NCBI GenBank assembly: GCA_050289485.1 | Contig: JBNKFV010000010.1 | Span: 1-64,000 of the forward strand | Direction of reading: 5' to 3' | DNA from: JBNKFV01 sp050289485 | GTDB taxonomy: Bacteria; Pseudomonadota; Gammaproteobacteria; Pseudomonadales; Cellvibrionaceae | Length of the DNA stretch: 64,000 bases | Shown: piece after piece, positions 51,819-60,253 of the stretch | Layout of the letters: each line of letters opens with the position of its first letter | Position numbering within the stretch: position 1 is the first letter of the stretch | The notes under the pieces: model-generated | The model's input: only the letters and a program-made list of their open reading frames with translations | Database searches by the model: none | What the model was told of the DNA's origin: nothing | Program-made: the position numbers and the translations under genes

Positions 51819-53168
51819 TTACGCCTCTGCGAGCGAACCCCATAAATCGTATTCGTCAGCATGCTCAATCAACACCTTCACAATATCACCGGGCGCCACG
51901 TTGAACTCTTCGTTGAGATAGACCAAGCCGTCAATTTCTGGCGCATCAGCCTGCGAGCGGCCAATCGCGCCCTCATCGTCGACTTCATCGATGATTACGT
52001 CTACTACCTTACCGATTTTACGCTGCAAACGTGCGGCAGAAATGGCCTGCTGGGTTGCCATAAAGCGTTCCCAGCGCGCTTGCTGAACATCTTCTGGTAC
52101 ATGGTCTGGCAAGTCATTAGCCGTAGCACCGTCAACCGGCGAATATTTAAAGCACCCTACCCGATCCAGCTGGGCCTCTTCGAGAAAGTCTAACAGCATT
52201 TGAAAGTCTTCTTCGGTCTCGCCGGGAAACCCCACAATAAACGTGGAGCGGATGGTTAGATCCGGACAAATCTCCCGCCATTGTTTGATGCGCTCAATCA
52301 CTTTTTCACTGTGTGCCGGGCGCTTCATTAACTTGAGAATTCGGGGGCTGGCGTGCTGAAACGGAATATCCAGATACGGCAGAATTTTACCTTCAGCCAT
52401 CAAAGGGATCACCTTATCTACGTGGGGATACGGATACACATAGTGTAACCGCACCCATACCCCCAGCTCACCCAGCGCTACCGCCAGATCCTGCATGCGG
52501 GTTTCCAGCGCCTGGCCATCGATAAAGTTCAGTTTGTAACGAACATCAACCCCATAGGCACTGGTGTCTTGCGAAATCACCAGTAGCTCTTGCACACCAC
52601 TGGCCACCAGTTTTTGCGCCTCTTCGATCACGTCGGGCAAAGGGCGGCTTACTAAATCACCACGCATGGCAGGAATAATGCAAAACGTGCAACGGTGATT
52701 ACAGCCTTCAGAAATTTTCAGATAGGCATAGTGCTGCGGCGTTAATTTGATGCCTTGGGGCGGCACCAGATCAATCAACGGGTTGTGTTCAACTGGCTTA
52801 GGGGGAATGTATTCGTGCACTGCATTCATCACCTGATCGTAATCGGCCGGGCCGCTTACGCTCAGTACGGCTGGGTTTGCTGCCTTAATCACCTCCGCAT
52901 CGCTGCCTTTGCCCATACAGCCGGTCACAATAACCTTACCGTTCTCACGCATGGCCTCGGCGATAGCATCCATAGACTCCTGCTTGGCACTGTCAATAAA
53001 GCCGCAGGTGTTTACCACCACGACATCGGCCTGATCGTAGCTGGGCACCACCTCGTAACCTTCCAGTTTGAGTTTGGTGAGTATCCGTTCGGAATCCACC
53101 AGTGCCTTGGGACACCCCAGGCTGACAAAACCCACTTTTTGGGAAGAAGACGCGGAAGCGTTAGACAT
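51819..53168 (-). CDS. rimO: Ribosomal protein S12 methylthiotransferase RimO
   Basis: 449 residues from ATG 53168 (MSNASASSSQKVGFVSLGCPKALVDSERILTKLKLEGYEVV). UPF0004 domain with its three cysteines, radical-SAM domain (ISEGCNHRCTFCIIPAMRGDLVSRP) with CxxxCxxC, and a TRAM domain at the end. It methylthiolates the aspartate of ribosomal protein S12. Standard length; the frame to 53180 is only four codons longer. Confidence 0.97.
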   Translation of the reverse strand: MSNASASSSQKVGFVSLGCPKALVDSERILTKLKLEGYEVVPSYDQADVVVVNTCGFIDSAKQESMDAIAEAMRENGKVIVTGCMGKGSDAEVIKAANPAVLSVSGPADYDQVMNAVHEYIPPKPVEHNPLIDLVPPQGIKLTPQHYAYLKISEGCNHRCTFCIIPAMRGDLVSRPLPDVIEEAQKLVASGVQELLVISQDTSAYGVDVRYKLNFIDGQALETRMQDLAVALGELGVWVRLHYVYPYPHVDKVIPLMAEGKILPYLDIPFQHASPRILKLMKRPAHSEKVIERIKQWREICPDLTIRSTFIVGFPGETEEDFQMLLDFLEEAQLDRVGCFKYSPVDGATANDLPDHVPEDVQQARWERFMATQQAISAARLQRKIGKVVDVIIDEVDDEGAIGRSQADAPEIDGLVYLNEEFNVAPGDIVKVLIEHADEYDLWGSLAEA

Positions 53169-53341
53169 AAACAGTACCAAAACGATAGATTAGCGAGGGC
53201 CGGTATTGTACAGAAAGACCCCACCACCCACCATCGCCTTTACCCTCTGCGGTTGGCGTCAAACCATACAAAGTAGCTCAGCGGTGACTGCTTATTCTCA
53301 CCAAGATAGCGAATCCGTATTGCTTCCCGTTAGAAACCATT

Positions 53342-53364
53342 AAGGGCTGGATGACCAGCCCTTT
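53342..53364 (-). terminator. Hairpin downstream of the cytochrome b561 gene
   Basis: AAGGGCTGG and CCAGCCCTT around a four-base loop, perfect stem, shortly after the cytochrome b561 stop. No long T-run follows, so a stabilising hairpin is also possible. Confidence 0.55.
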
Positions 53365-53399
53365 GCCATACCCGGAGCCTTGTCGTAAGCGGCAACGGA

Positions 53400-54020
53400 T
53401 CAGGATTTGTTTTTATAGCCACTGAGCATCGCTTTAACCAATGATTCCTTGTGCATCAAACTCGACAGCACCACCCCTGCAATATGTAATATCACCAGCA
53501 GCAACATGATATTCACCGAGGCTTCGTGCACTTCCTCCCAAAACTCCTCACCTTCTTCGTCTTCGTCATGATCGCTATGTTTTTGATGGTCGTCGTCAGC
53601 ATAAACCGGCGCCACCAACGCTACGGTTGTATTGGCCAAGGGACCTTTGCCTTCTTCAACGGCATACAACTTAAGACCACTAAAGGCAGTGGTTAGCAGC
53701 ACCAGTAGCATAACCAACACCATTAGCCCACCCAGTGGGTTATGCCCGATGTACCGAGGAGGTTCACGACGAATCATCTGCTGAGTGTAAGCCGCCACCT
53801 TTTTCGGCGTATAAACAAACTCTCTGAAGCGCGCATAATGAGACCCCACAAAACCCCATACGATCCGCACGATTAACAGCAACGCAATACCGTAACCAGA
53901 ATAGATATGCAGATCACTGTGTATGAATTCTCCCGTGATATAACTGGTGACAAACAAGGCAACCAGGCCCCAGTGAAATAGCCTTACTACCTTGTCCCAT
54001 ACATAAATTTGTTCAGACAT
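53400..54020 (-). CDS. Cytochrome b561-type diheme membrane protein
   Basis: 206 residues from ATG 54020 (MSEQIYVWDKVVRLFHWGLVALFVTSYITGEF). Four membrane helices with the typical histidines (LFHW, DLHIYSGYG, ILHIAG) for b-heme. An Asp/His/Glu-rich loop (DDDHQKHSDHDEDEEGEEF) lies between TM3 and TM4. It belongs to the Ni/Fe-hydrogenase b-type/cytochrome b561 family and carries electrons from quinones to periplasmic partners. It is divergent from the membrane-bound HTH gene; its acidic loop could bind metal. Confidence 0.88.
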   Translation of the reverse strand: MSEQIYVWDKVVRLFHWGLVALFVTSYITGEFIHSDLHIYSGYGIALLLIVRIVWGFVGSHYARFREFVYTPKKVAAYTQQMIRREPPRYIGHNPLGGLMVLVMLLVLLTTAFSGLKLYAVEEGKGPLANTTVALVAPVYADDDHQKHSDHDEDEEGEEFWEEVHEASVNIMLLLVILHIAGVVLSSLMHKESLVKAMLSGYKNKS

Positions 54021-54149
54021 AACCCTTTCCTTCTTAACCAATATCAAGTCACAGAATACAATCAAGGATTACCATACAAAAAAAGCGCGGCACGCGCATC
54101 GGGCATATGTACTATCAATCAACCCATTGATTTAAAAAGGCTTTTCACT

Positions 54150-54653
54150 GTGAATACAGAGCGTTACTCAAATATATTTTTAATGATTTTTCTGGCCTTG
54201 GTGGTATTTGGCAGCTGTGCCGACATCGCTGCCGACCTCTCAGAAGGCAGCAGTACCAGCCACATTGTGCAAGAAAGTCTGGTATTAGTTTGTGCGATTG
54301 CCGCACTGCTATGGTTGAGTTACGCGTTTGTGCGTACGCAACATACGCTGGCTGGGTTACGGCAAACATTGGACGATATTCGCACTATGCCTCAGCCTGA
54401 ATCGCCCCTGGTAGCCGATGCGCGCCACAAACTGGGCGAAGCCATTCTTGAGCAGTTTCGGCAATGGCAACTCAGCCAAAGCGAAAAAGAGGTGGGCCTG
54501 CTATTACTTAAAGGCTACAGCTTGCAGGAGATTAGTGCTCTGCGTGGTACCGCCGAAAAAACCGTGCGCCAGCAAGCATCTACCATTTACCAAAAATCTG
54601 GCCTGGCCGGGCGCCATGTGCTGTCGGCCTGGTTTATAGAAGACCTGCTATAA
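54150..54653 (+). CDS. Membrane-anchored LuxR-type HTH protein
   Basis: 167 residues from GTG 54150, preceded by AAAAGG (54134-54140) at nine bases. The open frame extends back to 54009, overlapping the divergent cytochrome start, so the GTG is preferred. Two membrane helices (IFLMIFLALVVFGSCADIAADL and ESLVLVCAIAALLWLSYAF) are followed by a coiled linker and a GerE/LuxR HTH (LSQSEKEVGLLLLKGYSLQEISALRGTAEKTVRQQASTIYQKSGLAGRHVLSAWF). Divergent from cytochrome b561, so it may regulate that gene in response to a membrane or redox signal. Confidence 0.82.
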   Translation: MNTERYSNIFLMIFLALVVFGSCADIAADLSEGSSTSHIVQESLVLVCAIAALLWLSYAFVRTQHTLAGLRQTLDDIRTMPQPESPLVADARHKLGEAILEQFRQWQLSQSEKEVGLLLLKGYSLQEISALRGTAEKTVRQQASTIYQKSGLAGRHVLSAWFIEDLL

Positions 54654-54705
54654 GTATGTTAAAACCACTACCCTACCTGTCACCTACCTAAACGGACATA
54701 ACAAC

Positions 54706-55848
54706 ATGACAACGTACCACTTTGACACCACCCATGTCGGCAGCATGCCGCGCAGCCAGGAACTGGCAAAAATGCTGATCGCCCTCGACCACCACGAAGC
54801 CGTCGACATGCAGGCCTTCGATGCACGGGTACAGCAGGAAGTTACGGCGGTGGTGCAACATCAGGCCGATGCCGGTGTGACCATTGTTAGCGACGGCGAA
54901 TTGGGTAAGGTGGGTTATTCAACCTATATCAAAGAACGCTTAAGTGGGTTTGGCGATGGGCACCAGGCCCGCAAACCTGCCAAAGATCTGGCGGAACACC
55001 CCGATCTGGCCAAAAAACTGGCCAAAATCATGGGCGATCAAGAGTTTGTGCGCGCCGCGTGTGTCGACAAGATCAAGCTGGTTACACTGGAACCCCTGCA
55101 CGACGATATTCGTCGTTTTCAGCAGGCACTCAAGGCCTGTAACAAGCCGGTAAGAGGCTTTATGAACTCCGCATCGCCTGGTTTGATCACCGCCTTTCAG
55201 CCGAACCAGTACTACCCTAGCCACGAAGCCTATTTGGCTGACTTAGCCGATGCCATGCGCCACGAGTATGAAGCCATCGTCAACGCCGGCTTCGATGTAC
55301 AACTCGACTGTCCAGACCTGGCCATGTCGCGCCACACCGGCTATCAAGACCTAAGCGAAGACGAGTTTTTGAAAGTAGCCGAAGCCAACGTAGAAGCGAT
55401 TAACAATGCAACTGCCAACATTCCCGCAGAGCGCATTCGCATGCATATCTGTTGGGGTAATTACGAAGGGCCGCACGATCACGATATTCCCCTGAGCCGT
55501 GTCATCAACACCATACTCAAAGCCAAGCCTGCAACCATTCTGTTTGAAGGCGCCAACCCTCGCCATGAGCATGAATGGACCGTATGGCGCGACACCCCCA
55601 TACCCGAGAACAAGATACTCGCACCAGGTTTAATCGACACCTGCTCCAATTACATTGAGCATCCAGAGTTGATTGCCCAGCGTATTGAACGTTTTGTGAA
55701 TATTGTTGGGCCGGAACGTGTCGTGGCCAGTACCGACTGTGGTTTTGGTACCTTTGCCGGTTACGGCAAAATCGACCCAGACGTGACCTGGAAGAAACTG
55801 AGAGCCCTACGCGAAGGTGCTGATATTGCGGCAAGTCGCTTGAAATAA
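54706..55848 (+). CDS. Core-MetE-type zinc methyltransferase (no N-terminal MetE domain)
   Basis: 380 residues, matching only the C-terminal catalytic half of cobalamin-independent methionine synthase. Zinc ligands are all present: His247 and Cys249 in MHICWGNYEGPHDHD, Glu281 in FEGANPRHEHE, Cys345 in STDCGFGTF. The N-terminal HVGSMPRS and VTIVSDGELGK are typical of this group. Lacking the N-terminal half, such proteins use other methyl donors (methylcobalamin, small thiols, or dedicated partners). Its place beside purU and a LigM-type O-demethylase suggests it handles the aryl-methyl group or methyl-THF. The acceptor is unknown. Confidence 0.85.
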   Translation: MTTYHFDTTHVGSMPRSQELAKMLIALDHHEAVDMQAFDARVQQEVTAVVQHQADAGVTIVSDGELGKVGYSTYIKERLSGFGDGHQARKPAKDLAEHPDLAKKLAKIMGDQEFVRAACVDKIKLVTLEPLHDDIRRFQQALKACNKPVRGFMNSASPGLITAFQPNQYYPSHEAYLADLADAMRHEYEAIVNAGFDVQLDCPDLAMSRHTGYQDLSEDEFLKVAEANVEAINNATANIPAERIRMHICWGNYEGPHDHDIPLSRVINTILKAKPATILFEGANPRHEHEWTVWRDTPIPENKILAPGLIDTCSNYIEHPELIAQRIERFVNIVGPERVVASTDCGFGTFAGYGKIDPDVTWKKLRALREGADIAASRLK

Positions 55849-55853
55849 GCTCA

Positions 55854-55887
55854 ATAAAAAAGGCAATGGAATTGCCATTGCCTTTTT
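55854..55887. terminator. Bidirectional terminator between the MetE-type gene and purU
   Basis: AAAAAAGGCAATGG and CCATTGCCTTTTT form a stem with A and T runs between two convergent genes. Confidence 0.85.
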
Positions 55888-55919
55888 GCATCACCGAGTG
55901 GGCTAGCGCCTCAGATGTA

Positions 55920-56780
55920 TCAGTCTTTAAACACCACGGTTTTGCTGCCGTTGAGCAATACGCGGTCTTCTAACAAATAACCCACCGCACGGGCCAGCAC
56001 ACGGCGTTCGATATCACGACCTTTACGTACCAGATCGTCTGGCGTATCGGCATGGCTGATATGCTCGATGTCTTGAGCGATAATTGGGCCTTCATCAAGA
56101 TCGGCCGTTACGTAGTGCGAGGTGGCACCAATCAGTTTTACACCGCGCTCAAATGCTTGATGATAAGGTTTAGCCCCTTTGAAACCTGGCAACGAGCTGT
56201 GGTGAATATTCACGCAGCGACCTTGTAAAAAGCGGCACATATCGTCAGACAAAATTTGCATGTAACGGGCCAGAATCACTAACTCTGCGCCTGATTCGTT
56301 GATAATTTTTTGAGCCTGGGCTTCTTGCTGATCCTTGGTATCTTTGGTGATCGGCAGGTAGTGAAAGGGAATATTGTCCATTAGGGAAATATTCAGTGAC
56401 TCTTTCGGGTGATTGCCAATAATCGCCATAACCTCCATAGGCATTTCACCAATACGCATACGGTAAAGCAGATCACCTAAACAGTGATCGTACCGCGATA
56501 CCATAATGACCACTTTGCGTTTCTGCTCGGCCAAACGCAGGTTCCAATCGATACCAAACTTAGCTGCCGGTCCTGCGAGCGCCTCTTGAATCGCACCCGC
56601 TTGGTAATCACCTTCGCTGGCGTCGAACACAATGCGCATAAAGAAACGCCCCGTTGCGGGGTCATCAAACTGCTGGGCCTCAGTAATATTGGCACCCGCC
56701 TCAAACAACGCGGTGGAAACACTTGCTACGATGCCGGCGCTATCGTCACTGCTCATCGTCAGAATAAAAGATTTTTTCAC
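55920..56780 (-). CDS. purU: Formyltetrahydrofolate deformylase PurU
   Basis: 286 residues. N-terminal ACT domain (MKKSFILTMSSDDSAGIVASVSTALFEAGANI) and a formyltransferase-like catalytic domain with NIHHSSLPGFKGAKPYHQAFERGVKLIGATSHYVTADLDEGPII. It hydrolyses 10-formyl-THF to formate and THF. Its usual job is balancing one-carbon and purine pools. Here it is divergent from the THF-dependent O-demethylase gene, which suggests regeneration of THF from aryl-methyl-derived one-carbon units. Confidence 0.96.
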   Translation of the reverse strand: MKKSFILTMSSDDSAGIVASVSTALFEAGANITEAQQFDDPATGRFFMRIVFDASEGDYQAGAIQEALAGPAAKFGIDWNLRLAEQKRKVVIMVSRYDHCLGDLLYRMRIGEMPMEVMAIIGNHPKESLNISLMDNIPFHYLPITKDTKDQQEAQAQKIINESGAELVILARYMQILSDDMCRFLQGRCVNIHHSSLPGFKGAKPYHQAFERGVKLIGATSHYVTADLDEGPIIAQDIEHISHADTPDDLVRKGRDIERRVLARAVGYLLEDRVLLNGSKTVVFKD

Positions 56781-56867
56781 GACGTATCGACCTCTTATTA
56801 AACATTACCCCTTAAGGGCTGAATTCCAGCTACTACCATGAGCTTAATTAACAGCGCAGCAGCTTAG

Positions 56868-56962
56868 TTTGGATCCCAAACACATGCAAGATATTATAAA
56901 TTGTATCCAATATCCATGATAATTGGGTAGAAAACCAACTTTTTTGTATTTTTTGGATACAA
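56868..56962. promoter_or_regulatory. Three operator-like TTGGATCC/TTGTATCCAA elements
   Basis: TTTGGATCCCAAA (56868-56880), ATTGTATCCAAT (56900-56911) and TTGGATACAA (56953-56962) are related pseudo-palindromes. The last is the exact reverse complement of the core of the second (TTGTATCCAA). They resemble the Caulobacter VanR operator ATTGGATCCAAT with one change in the second. Possible promoters surround two of them: TATAAT (minus, 56898-56893) for purU, and TTGTAT (56944-56949) with TATTGT (56967-56972) at 17 bases for ligM. In each case an operator would sit between -35 and -10, fitting repression. Promoters are weaker calls than operators. Confidence 0.6.
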
Positions 56963-57172
56963 AAAGTATTGTATTTGCCAAATGAGACAGTTAATCTAGG
57001 CTCAACTAATGAACGGCTTCTCAAGCGATCATGCATAACACGGGGCACTCGACTGTTTTTGTCACAAACGCCTACACCTGGTTTCAACAGGCTAGGCATA
57101 ACGAGCAAAGCAGCGCATCTGCGGTATCGGGTGGTCTTTTATTTCATAACACGACAACACTGGAAGCGAGTC

Positions 57173-58579
57173 ATGTCATATAAAAATCTAGAAGAGAAAC
57201 TTCAGGCAGCCGGCAATATTGTCGACATGCTGCGCAATGCACAGGTTGGCCCTAACGTTTACCCAGGTGTACCGGCCGAATTTACCAACTGGCGTGACGA
57301 GCAACAGGGCTGGCAGAAAACCTGTGTTTTGTTCGACCAGTCTTACCACATGGCTGACCTGTTAGTAGAAGGCCCAGACGCCTTCAAACTGCTGGAAAAA
57401 CTGGCCATCAACAGCTTCAACAACTACAAGCCAGGCAAAGCTAAGCAGTTTGTACCTTGTACGCCAGACGGCTACGTGATTGGCGACGTAATTCTGTTCT
57501 ACCTGGCAGAAAACAAATTCAACCTGGTAGGCCGTGCCCCTACCCTTAACTGGGTAATGTTCCATGCTGAAACCGGCAACTGGGATGTAAAATGTACGCT
57601 CGACCAGCGCACCGCATCACGCCCCGACAAAGAAAACCGTGCGTCTTACCGCTATCAGGTGCAAGGCCCTAACGCCATGAAAACCATGGCCAAAGTACTG
57701 GGCGCACAACCACCTGAACTGAAATTTTTCGACATGACCGAGATTACCATTGCCGGTAAAACCGTAGGTGCATTACGCCACGGTATGGCTGGCCAGCCCG
57801 GTTTTGAACTATACGGCCCATGGGAAGATCGCGATGCGGTTAAGCAAGCCCTTGTTGAAGCTGGCGAAGAATTTGGTATGAAACAAGTGGGTGGTCGCAC
57901 CTACGCCTCGAACACCATTGAATCTGGCTGGATTCCCTCGCCACTGCCCGCTATTTACACTGGCGACAGCCTCAAAGCCTACCGCGAGTGGTTGCCAGCA
58001 GAAGGCTACGAAGGCACCTGTTCTCTCGGCGGCAGCTTTTTGTCTGACAACATTGAAGACTACTACCTGACGCCATGGGATCTGGGTTACGGCGCGTTTG
58101 TTAAGTTCGACCACGACTTTATTGGTCGCGAAGCGCTGGAAAAAATGGCCCAGGAAAAACAACGCAAAAAAGTGACTCTCAAGCTCAACGACGAAGACGT
58201 AGCCGCCGTGGTGATGTCACAGTACGGTAAAGAAAACGAGCGCGGCAAGTTTATGGACTTCCCCTCTGCGGTTTACTGTATGCACCCGTTCGACCAAGTG
58301 GTTGCCGATGGTAAAGTGGTTGGCTTATCTACCTGGTGCGCCTACACCTCTAACGAACGCGCTATGCTCACGCTGGCCATGGTGGACCCAGAATATGCAG
58401 AGCCAGGCACCGAAGTAATATTTGTATGGGGTGAAGAAAACGGTGGCACTAAAAAGCCAACCGTTGAACCACACAAGCAAATGCAAATTCGCGCCATTGT
58501 AAGCCCGGTACCTTACGTAGAAGTGGTACGTAAGAACTACTCAGGTGTGAAAGGCTGGCGTGAAGAGCAGTCGCAATAA
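57173..58579 (+). CDS. ligM: THF-dependent aryl O-demethylase, LigM-like (vanillate/3-O-methylgallate type)
   Basis: 468 residues from ATG 57173, preceded by GGAAG at 57162-57166. The frame extends back to 56969 through the operator region and is rejected there. GcvT-fold with both halves: an N-terminal domain (MSYKNLEEKLQAAGNIVDMLRNAQVGPNVYPGVPAEFTNWRDEQQGWQKTCVLFDQSYHMADLLVEGPDA) as in LigM/DesA of Sphingobium, and a C-terminal GcvT_C-like barrel. LigM moves the methoxy methyl of vanillate or 3-O-methylgallate to THF, giving protocatechuate or gallate. Followed by ligA and ligB in the same direction. Vanillate-like specificity is inferred from these neighbours. Confidence 0.88.
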   Translation: MSYKNLEEKLQAAGNIVDMLRNAQVGPNVYPGVPAEFTNWRDEQQGWQKTCVLFDQSYHMADLLVEGPDAFKLLEKLAINSFNNYKPGKAKQFVPCTPDGYVIGDVILFYLAENKFNLVGRAPTLNWVMFHAETGNWDVKCTLDQRTASRPDKENRASYRYQVQGPNAMKTMAKVLGAQPPELKFFDMTEITIAGKTVGALRHGMAGQPGFELYGPWEDRDAVKQALVEAGEEFGMKQVGGRTYASNTIESGWIPSPLPAIYTGDSLKAYREWLPAEGYEGTCSLGGSFLSDNIEDYYLTPWDLGYGAFVKFDHDFIGREALEKMAQEKQRKKVTLKLNDEDVAAVVMSQYGKENERGKFMDFPSAVYCMHPFDQVVADGKVVGLSTWCAYTSNERAMLTLAMVDPEYAEPGTEVIFVWGEENGGTKKPTVEPHKQMQIRAIVSPVPYVEVVRKNYSGVKGWREEQSQ

Positions 58580-58677
58580 TACTCATCTGAGTCTTAGCCT
58601 TTAAGGCCTATCAGCCTTGCAGTACCTTGGTGCTGCAAGGTGATCTTGGGCCTGTTGACACTAGCAACGGAGACCCC

Positions 58678-59067
58678 ATGGCGCTCGACAAACCTTATCT
58701 CGATATTCCCGGCACCACCGTATTCGACGGCGAACAAGCCCGCAAGGGGTACCATCTTAATCAGTTTTGCATGTCGTTAATGAAGGAAGAAAACCGCGCA
58801 GCTTTTAAAGCCGATGAGCGTGCCTACCTCGACAACTGGCCTGTCACCGACGAGCAGAAACAAGCCGTGCTCGATCGCGATTTCAGCAAGCTGATCGAAC
58901 TGGGTGGCAACATCTATTATCTGGTGAAAATAAGCTCTACCGATGGCTTAAGCGTTGCAGCAGCGGTATCAACCATGACCGATCTTTCAACCGAAGATTA
59001 CATGGAAATGATGAAAAACGGTGGCCGCACACCCGAAGGTAATCGTTACATAGGGGAAAAGAAATAA
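58678..59067 (+). CDS. ligA: Protocatechuate 4,5-dioxygenase alpha subunit, LigA
   Basis: 129 residues from ATG 58678, with GGAG at 58669-58672. The upstream part of the frame to 58627 is rejected. The sequence MALDKPYLDIPGTTVFDGEQARKGYHLNQFCMSLMKEENRAAFKADERAYLDNWPVTDEQKQAVLDRDFSKLIELGGNIYYLVKISSTDGLSV is typical of LigA, the small subunit that shapes the active site of LigB. Its stop overlaps the ligB start by one base (TAATG). Confidence 0.93.
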   Translation: MALDKPYLDIPGTTVFDGEQARKGYHLNQFCMSLMKEENRAAFKADERAYLDNWPVTDEQKQAVLDRDFSKLIELGGNIYYLVKISSTDGLSVAAAVSTMTDLSTEDYMEMMKNGGRTPEGNRYIGEKK

Positions 59068-59909
59068 TGGCACGCATTACAGCTGGCCTGGGTACGTCTC
59101 ATGTACCGTTGCTGGGCCGTATTATCGATATTAATCAAACCGAAGCCGAAGAATGGCGCCCGGTATTTAGCGGTTTCGACTTTACCAAAACCTGGATTGC
59201 CAACGAAAAACCCGACGTGGTGTTGCTGGTTTATAACGACCACGCCACCGCCTTCGATATGAAAATGATTCCAACCTTTGCGATAGGCTGTGGAGAATCG
59301 TTCAAGCCTGCCGACGAAGGTTATGGCGCCCGCCCAGTACCTACGGTACAAGGCCACCCCGAGTTGGCTTGGCATATCGCCCAGTCGGTTATTCAACAAG
59401 ACTTCGACCTTACCATTATTAATGAAATGGAAGTTGACCACGGTTTAACCGTGCCCCTGTCGTTAATGTTCGGCCAACCGAATGCATGGCCATGCAAGGT
59501 GATTCCTATCGCGGTAAACACCGTAGTTTATCCATCACCCAGTGGGCAGCGCTGCTTAAATCTGGGCCGCGCATTACGCAAAGCCGTTGAATCCTTCGAC
59601 GAAGATTTGAATATTCAGGTGTGGGGCACAGGTGGCATGAGCCACCAACTATTAGGCAAACGTGCCGGGCTGATTAACCAGGAATGGGACACCGCCTTTT
59701 TAAACAAACTGGCAACCGACTACGAATCACTGGCGCAAATTCCGCAAACCGAATACATCCGTGAAACCGGCACCGAAGGTGCAGAAACCGTGATGTGGTT
59801 GATTATGCGCGGCGCACTTAATGAAAAAGTGACAGAAATTCATCGCCATTACCACGTACCTATTTCGAACACAGCGCTCGGCCACATTGTGTTTGAAAAC
59901 TACTGTTAA
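59067..59909 (+). CDS. ligB: Protocatechuate 4,5-dioxygenase beta subunit, LigB
   Basis: 280 residues. A class III extradiol dioxygenase with Fe(II) ligands His12 (GLGTSHVPLLG), His59 (YNDHATAFDM) and Glu240 (TEGAETVMW), plus the catalytic base His193 (GGMSHQL). With LigA it cleaves protocatechuate to 4-carboxy-2-hydroxymuconate semialdehyde. Separate alpha and beta chains argue for protocatechuate rather than gallate (DesB is a single chain). Genes for the lower meta pathway (LigC, LigI and others) are not in this window. Confidence 0.93.
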   Translation: MARITAGLGTSHVPLLGRIIDINQTEAEEWRPVFSGFDFTKTWIANEKPDVVLLVYNDHATAFDMKMIPTFAIGCGESFKPADEGYGARPVPTVQGHPELAWHIAQSVIQQDFDLTIINEMEVDHGLTVPLSLMFGQPNAWPCKVIPIAVNTVVYPSPSGQRCLNLGRALRKAVESFDEDLNIQVWGTGGMSHQLLGKRAGLINQEWDTAFLNKLATDYESLAQIPQTEYIRETGTEGAETVMWLIMRGALNEKVTEIHRHYHVPISNTALGHIVFENYC

Positions 59910-59950
59910 CCCGACGATTAACTATTGTCTTCCCGACACCGTTAATCGTT

Positions 59951-60000
59951 GCCCAGTAAAAGCTAGCGCAGATACGTGGATCTGCTTGATTTTACTGGGC
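59951..60000. terminator. Long two-part hairpin after ligB
   Basis: GCCCAGTAAAA (59951-59961) pairs perfectly with TTTTACTGGGC (59990-60000); inside, GCAGAT pairs with ATCTGC. The roughly 50-base structure lies 40 bases after ligB and probably ends or stabilises the transcript. Confidence 0.6.
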
Positions 60001-60253
60001 TCGCGCCATCCTCCGGTTGGCGGTGGCACATCCTTGTGCAAGCAATAGGCCTTGCCGGGTTAATAAGCAGCGACAAAAGAATACAACGACGTAACATACG
60101 CACCACCCATAACAACTAAAAACGCGTTGTAAACCTGAGCTCGCATCACCCACGCTGAAACAGTGTGGGTGATTGCCGAGTTCTTTCATTGTTATACAAC
60201 TATCTATTTTAAATATGCTTTTAAAGATGTAGAGAACCCCTCAAGAGATACCC
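60001..60253. other. Intergenic region between ligB and the hydrolase gene
   Basis: About 250 bases without a gene. It contains a hairpin ATCACCCACGCTG-AAA-CAGTGTGGGTGAT (60145-60173) and a short palindrome TTGTTATACAA (60189-60199) about 55 bases upstream of the hydrolase ATG that could be an operator. A minus-strand frame at 59992-60189 is not supported. Confidence 0.5.

Noticed and set aside
56848..57108. Minus-strand frame in the purU-ligM gap
   Set aside because: The region is the divergent promoter with operator-like repeats; the frame has no start signal or recognisable motifs.
59992..60189. Minus-strand 65-residue frame after ligB
   Set aside because: It covers hairpins in the intergenic gap and has no motif or ribosome-binding site.
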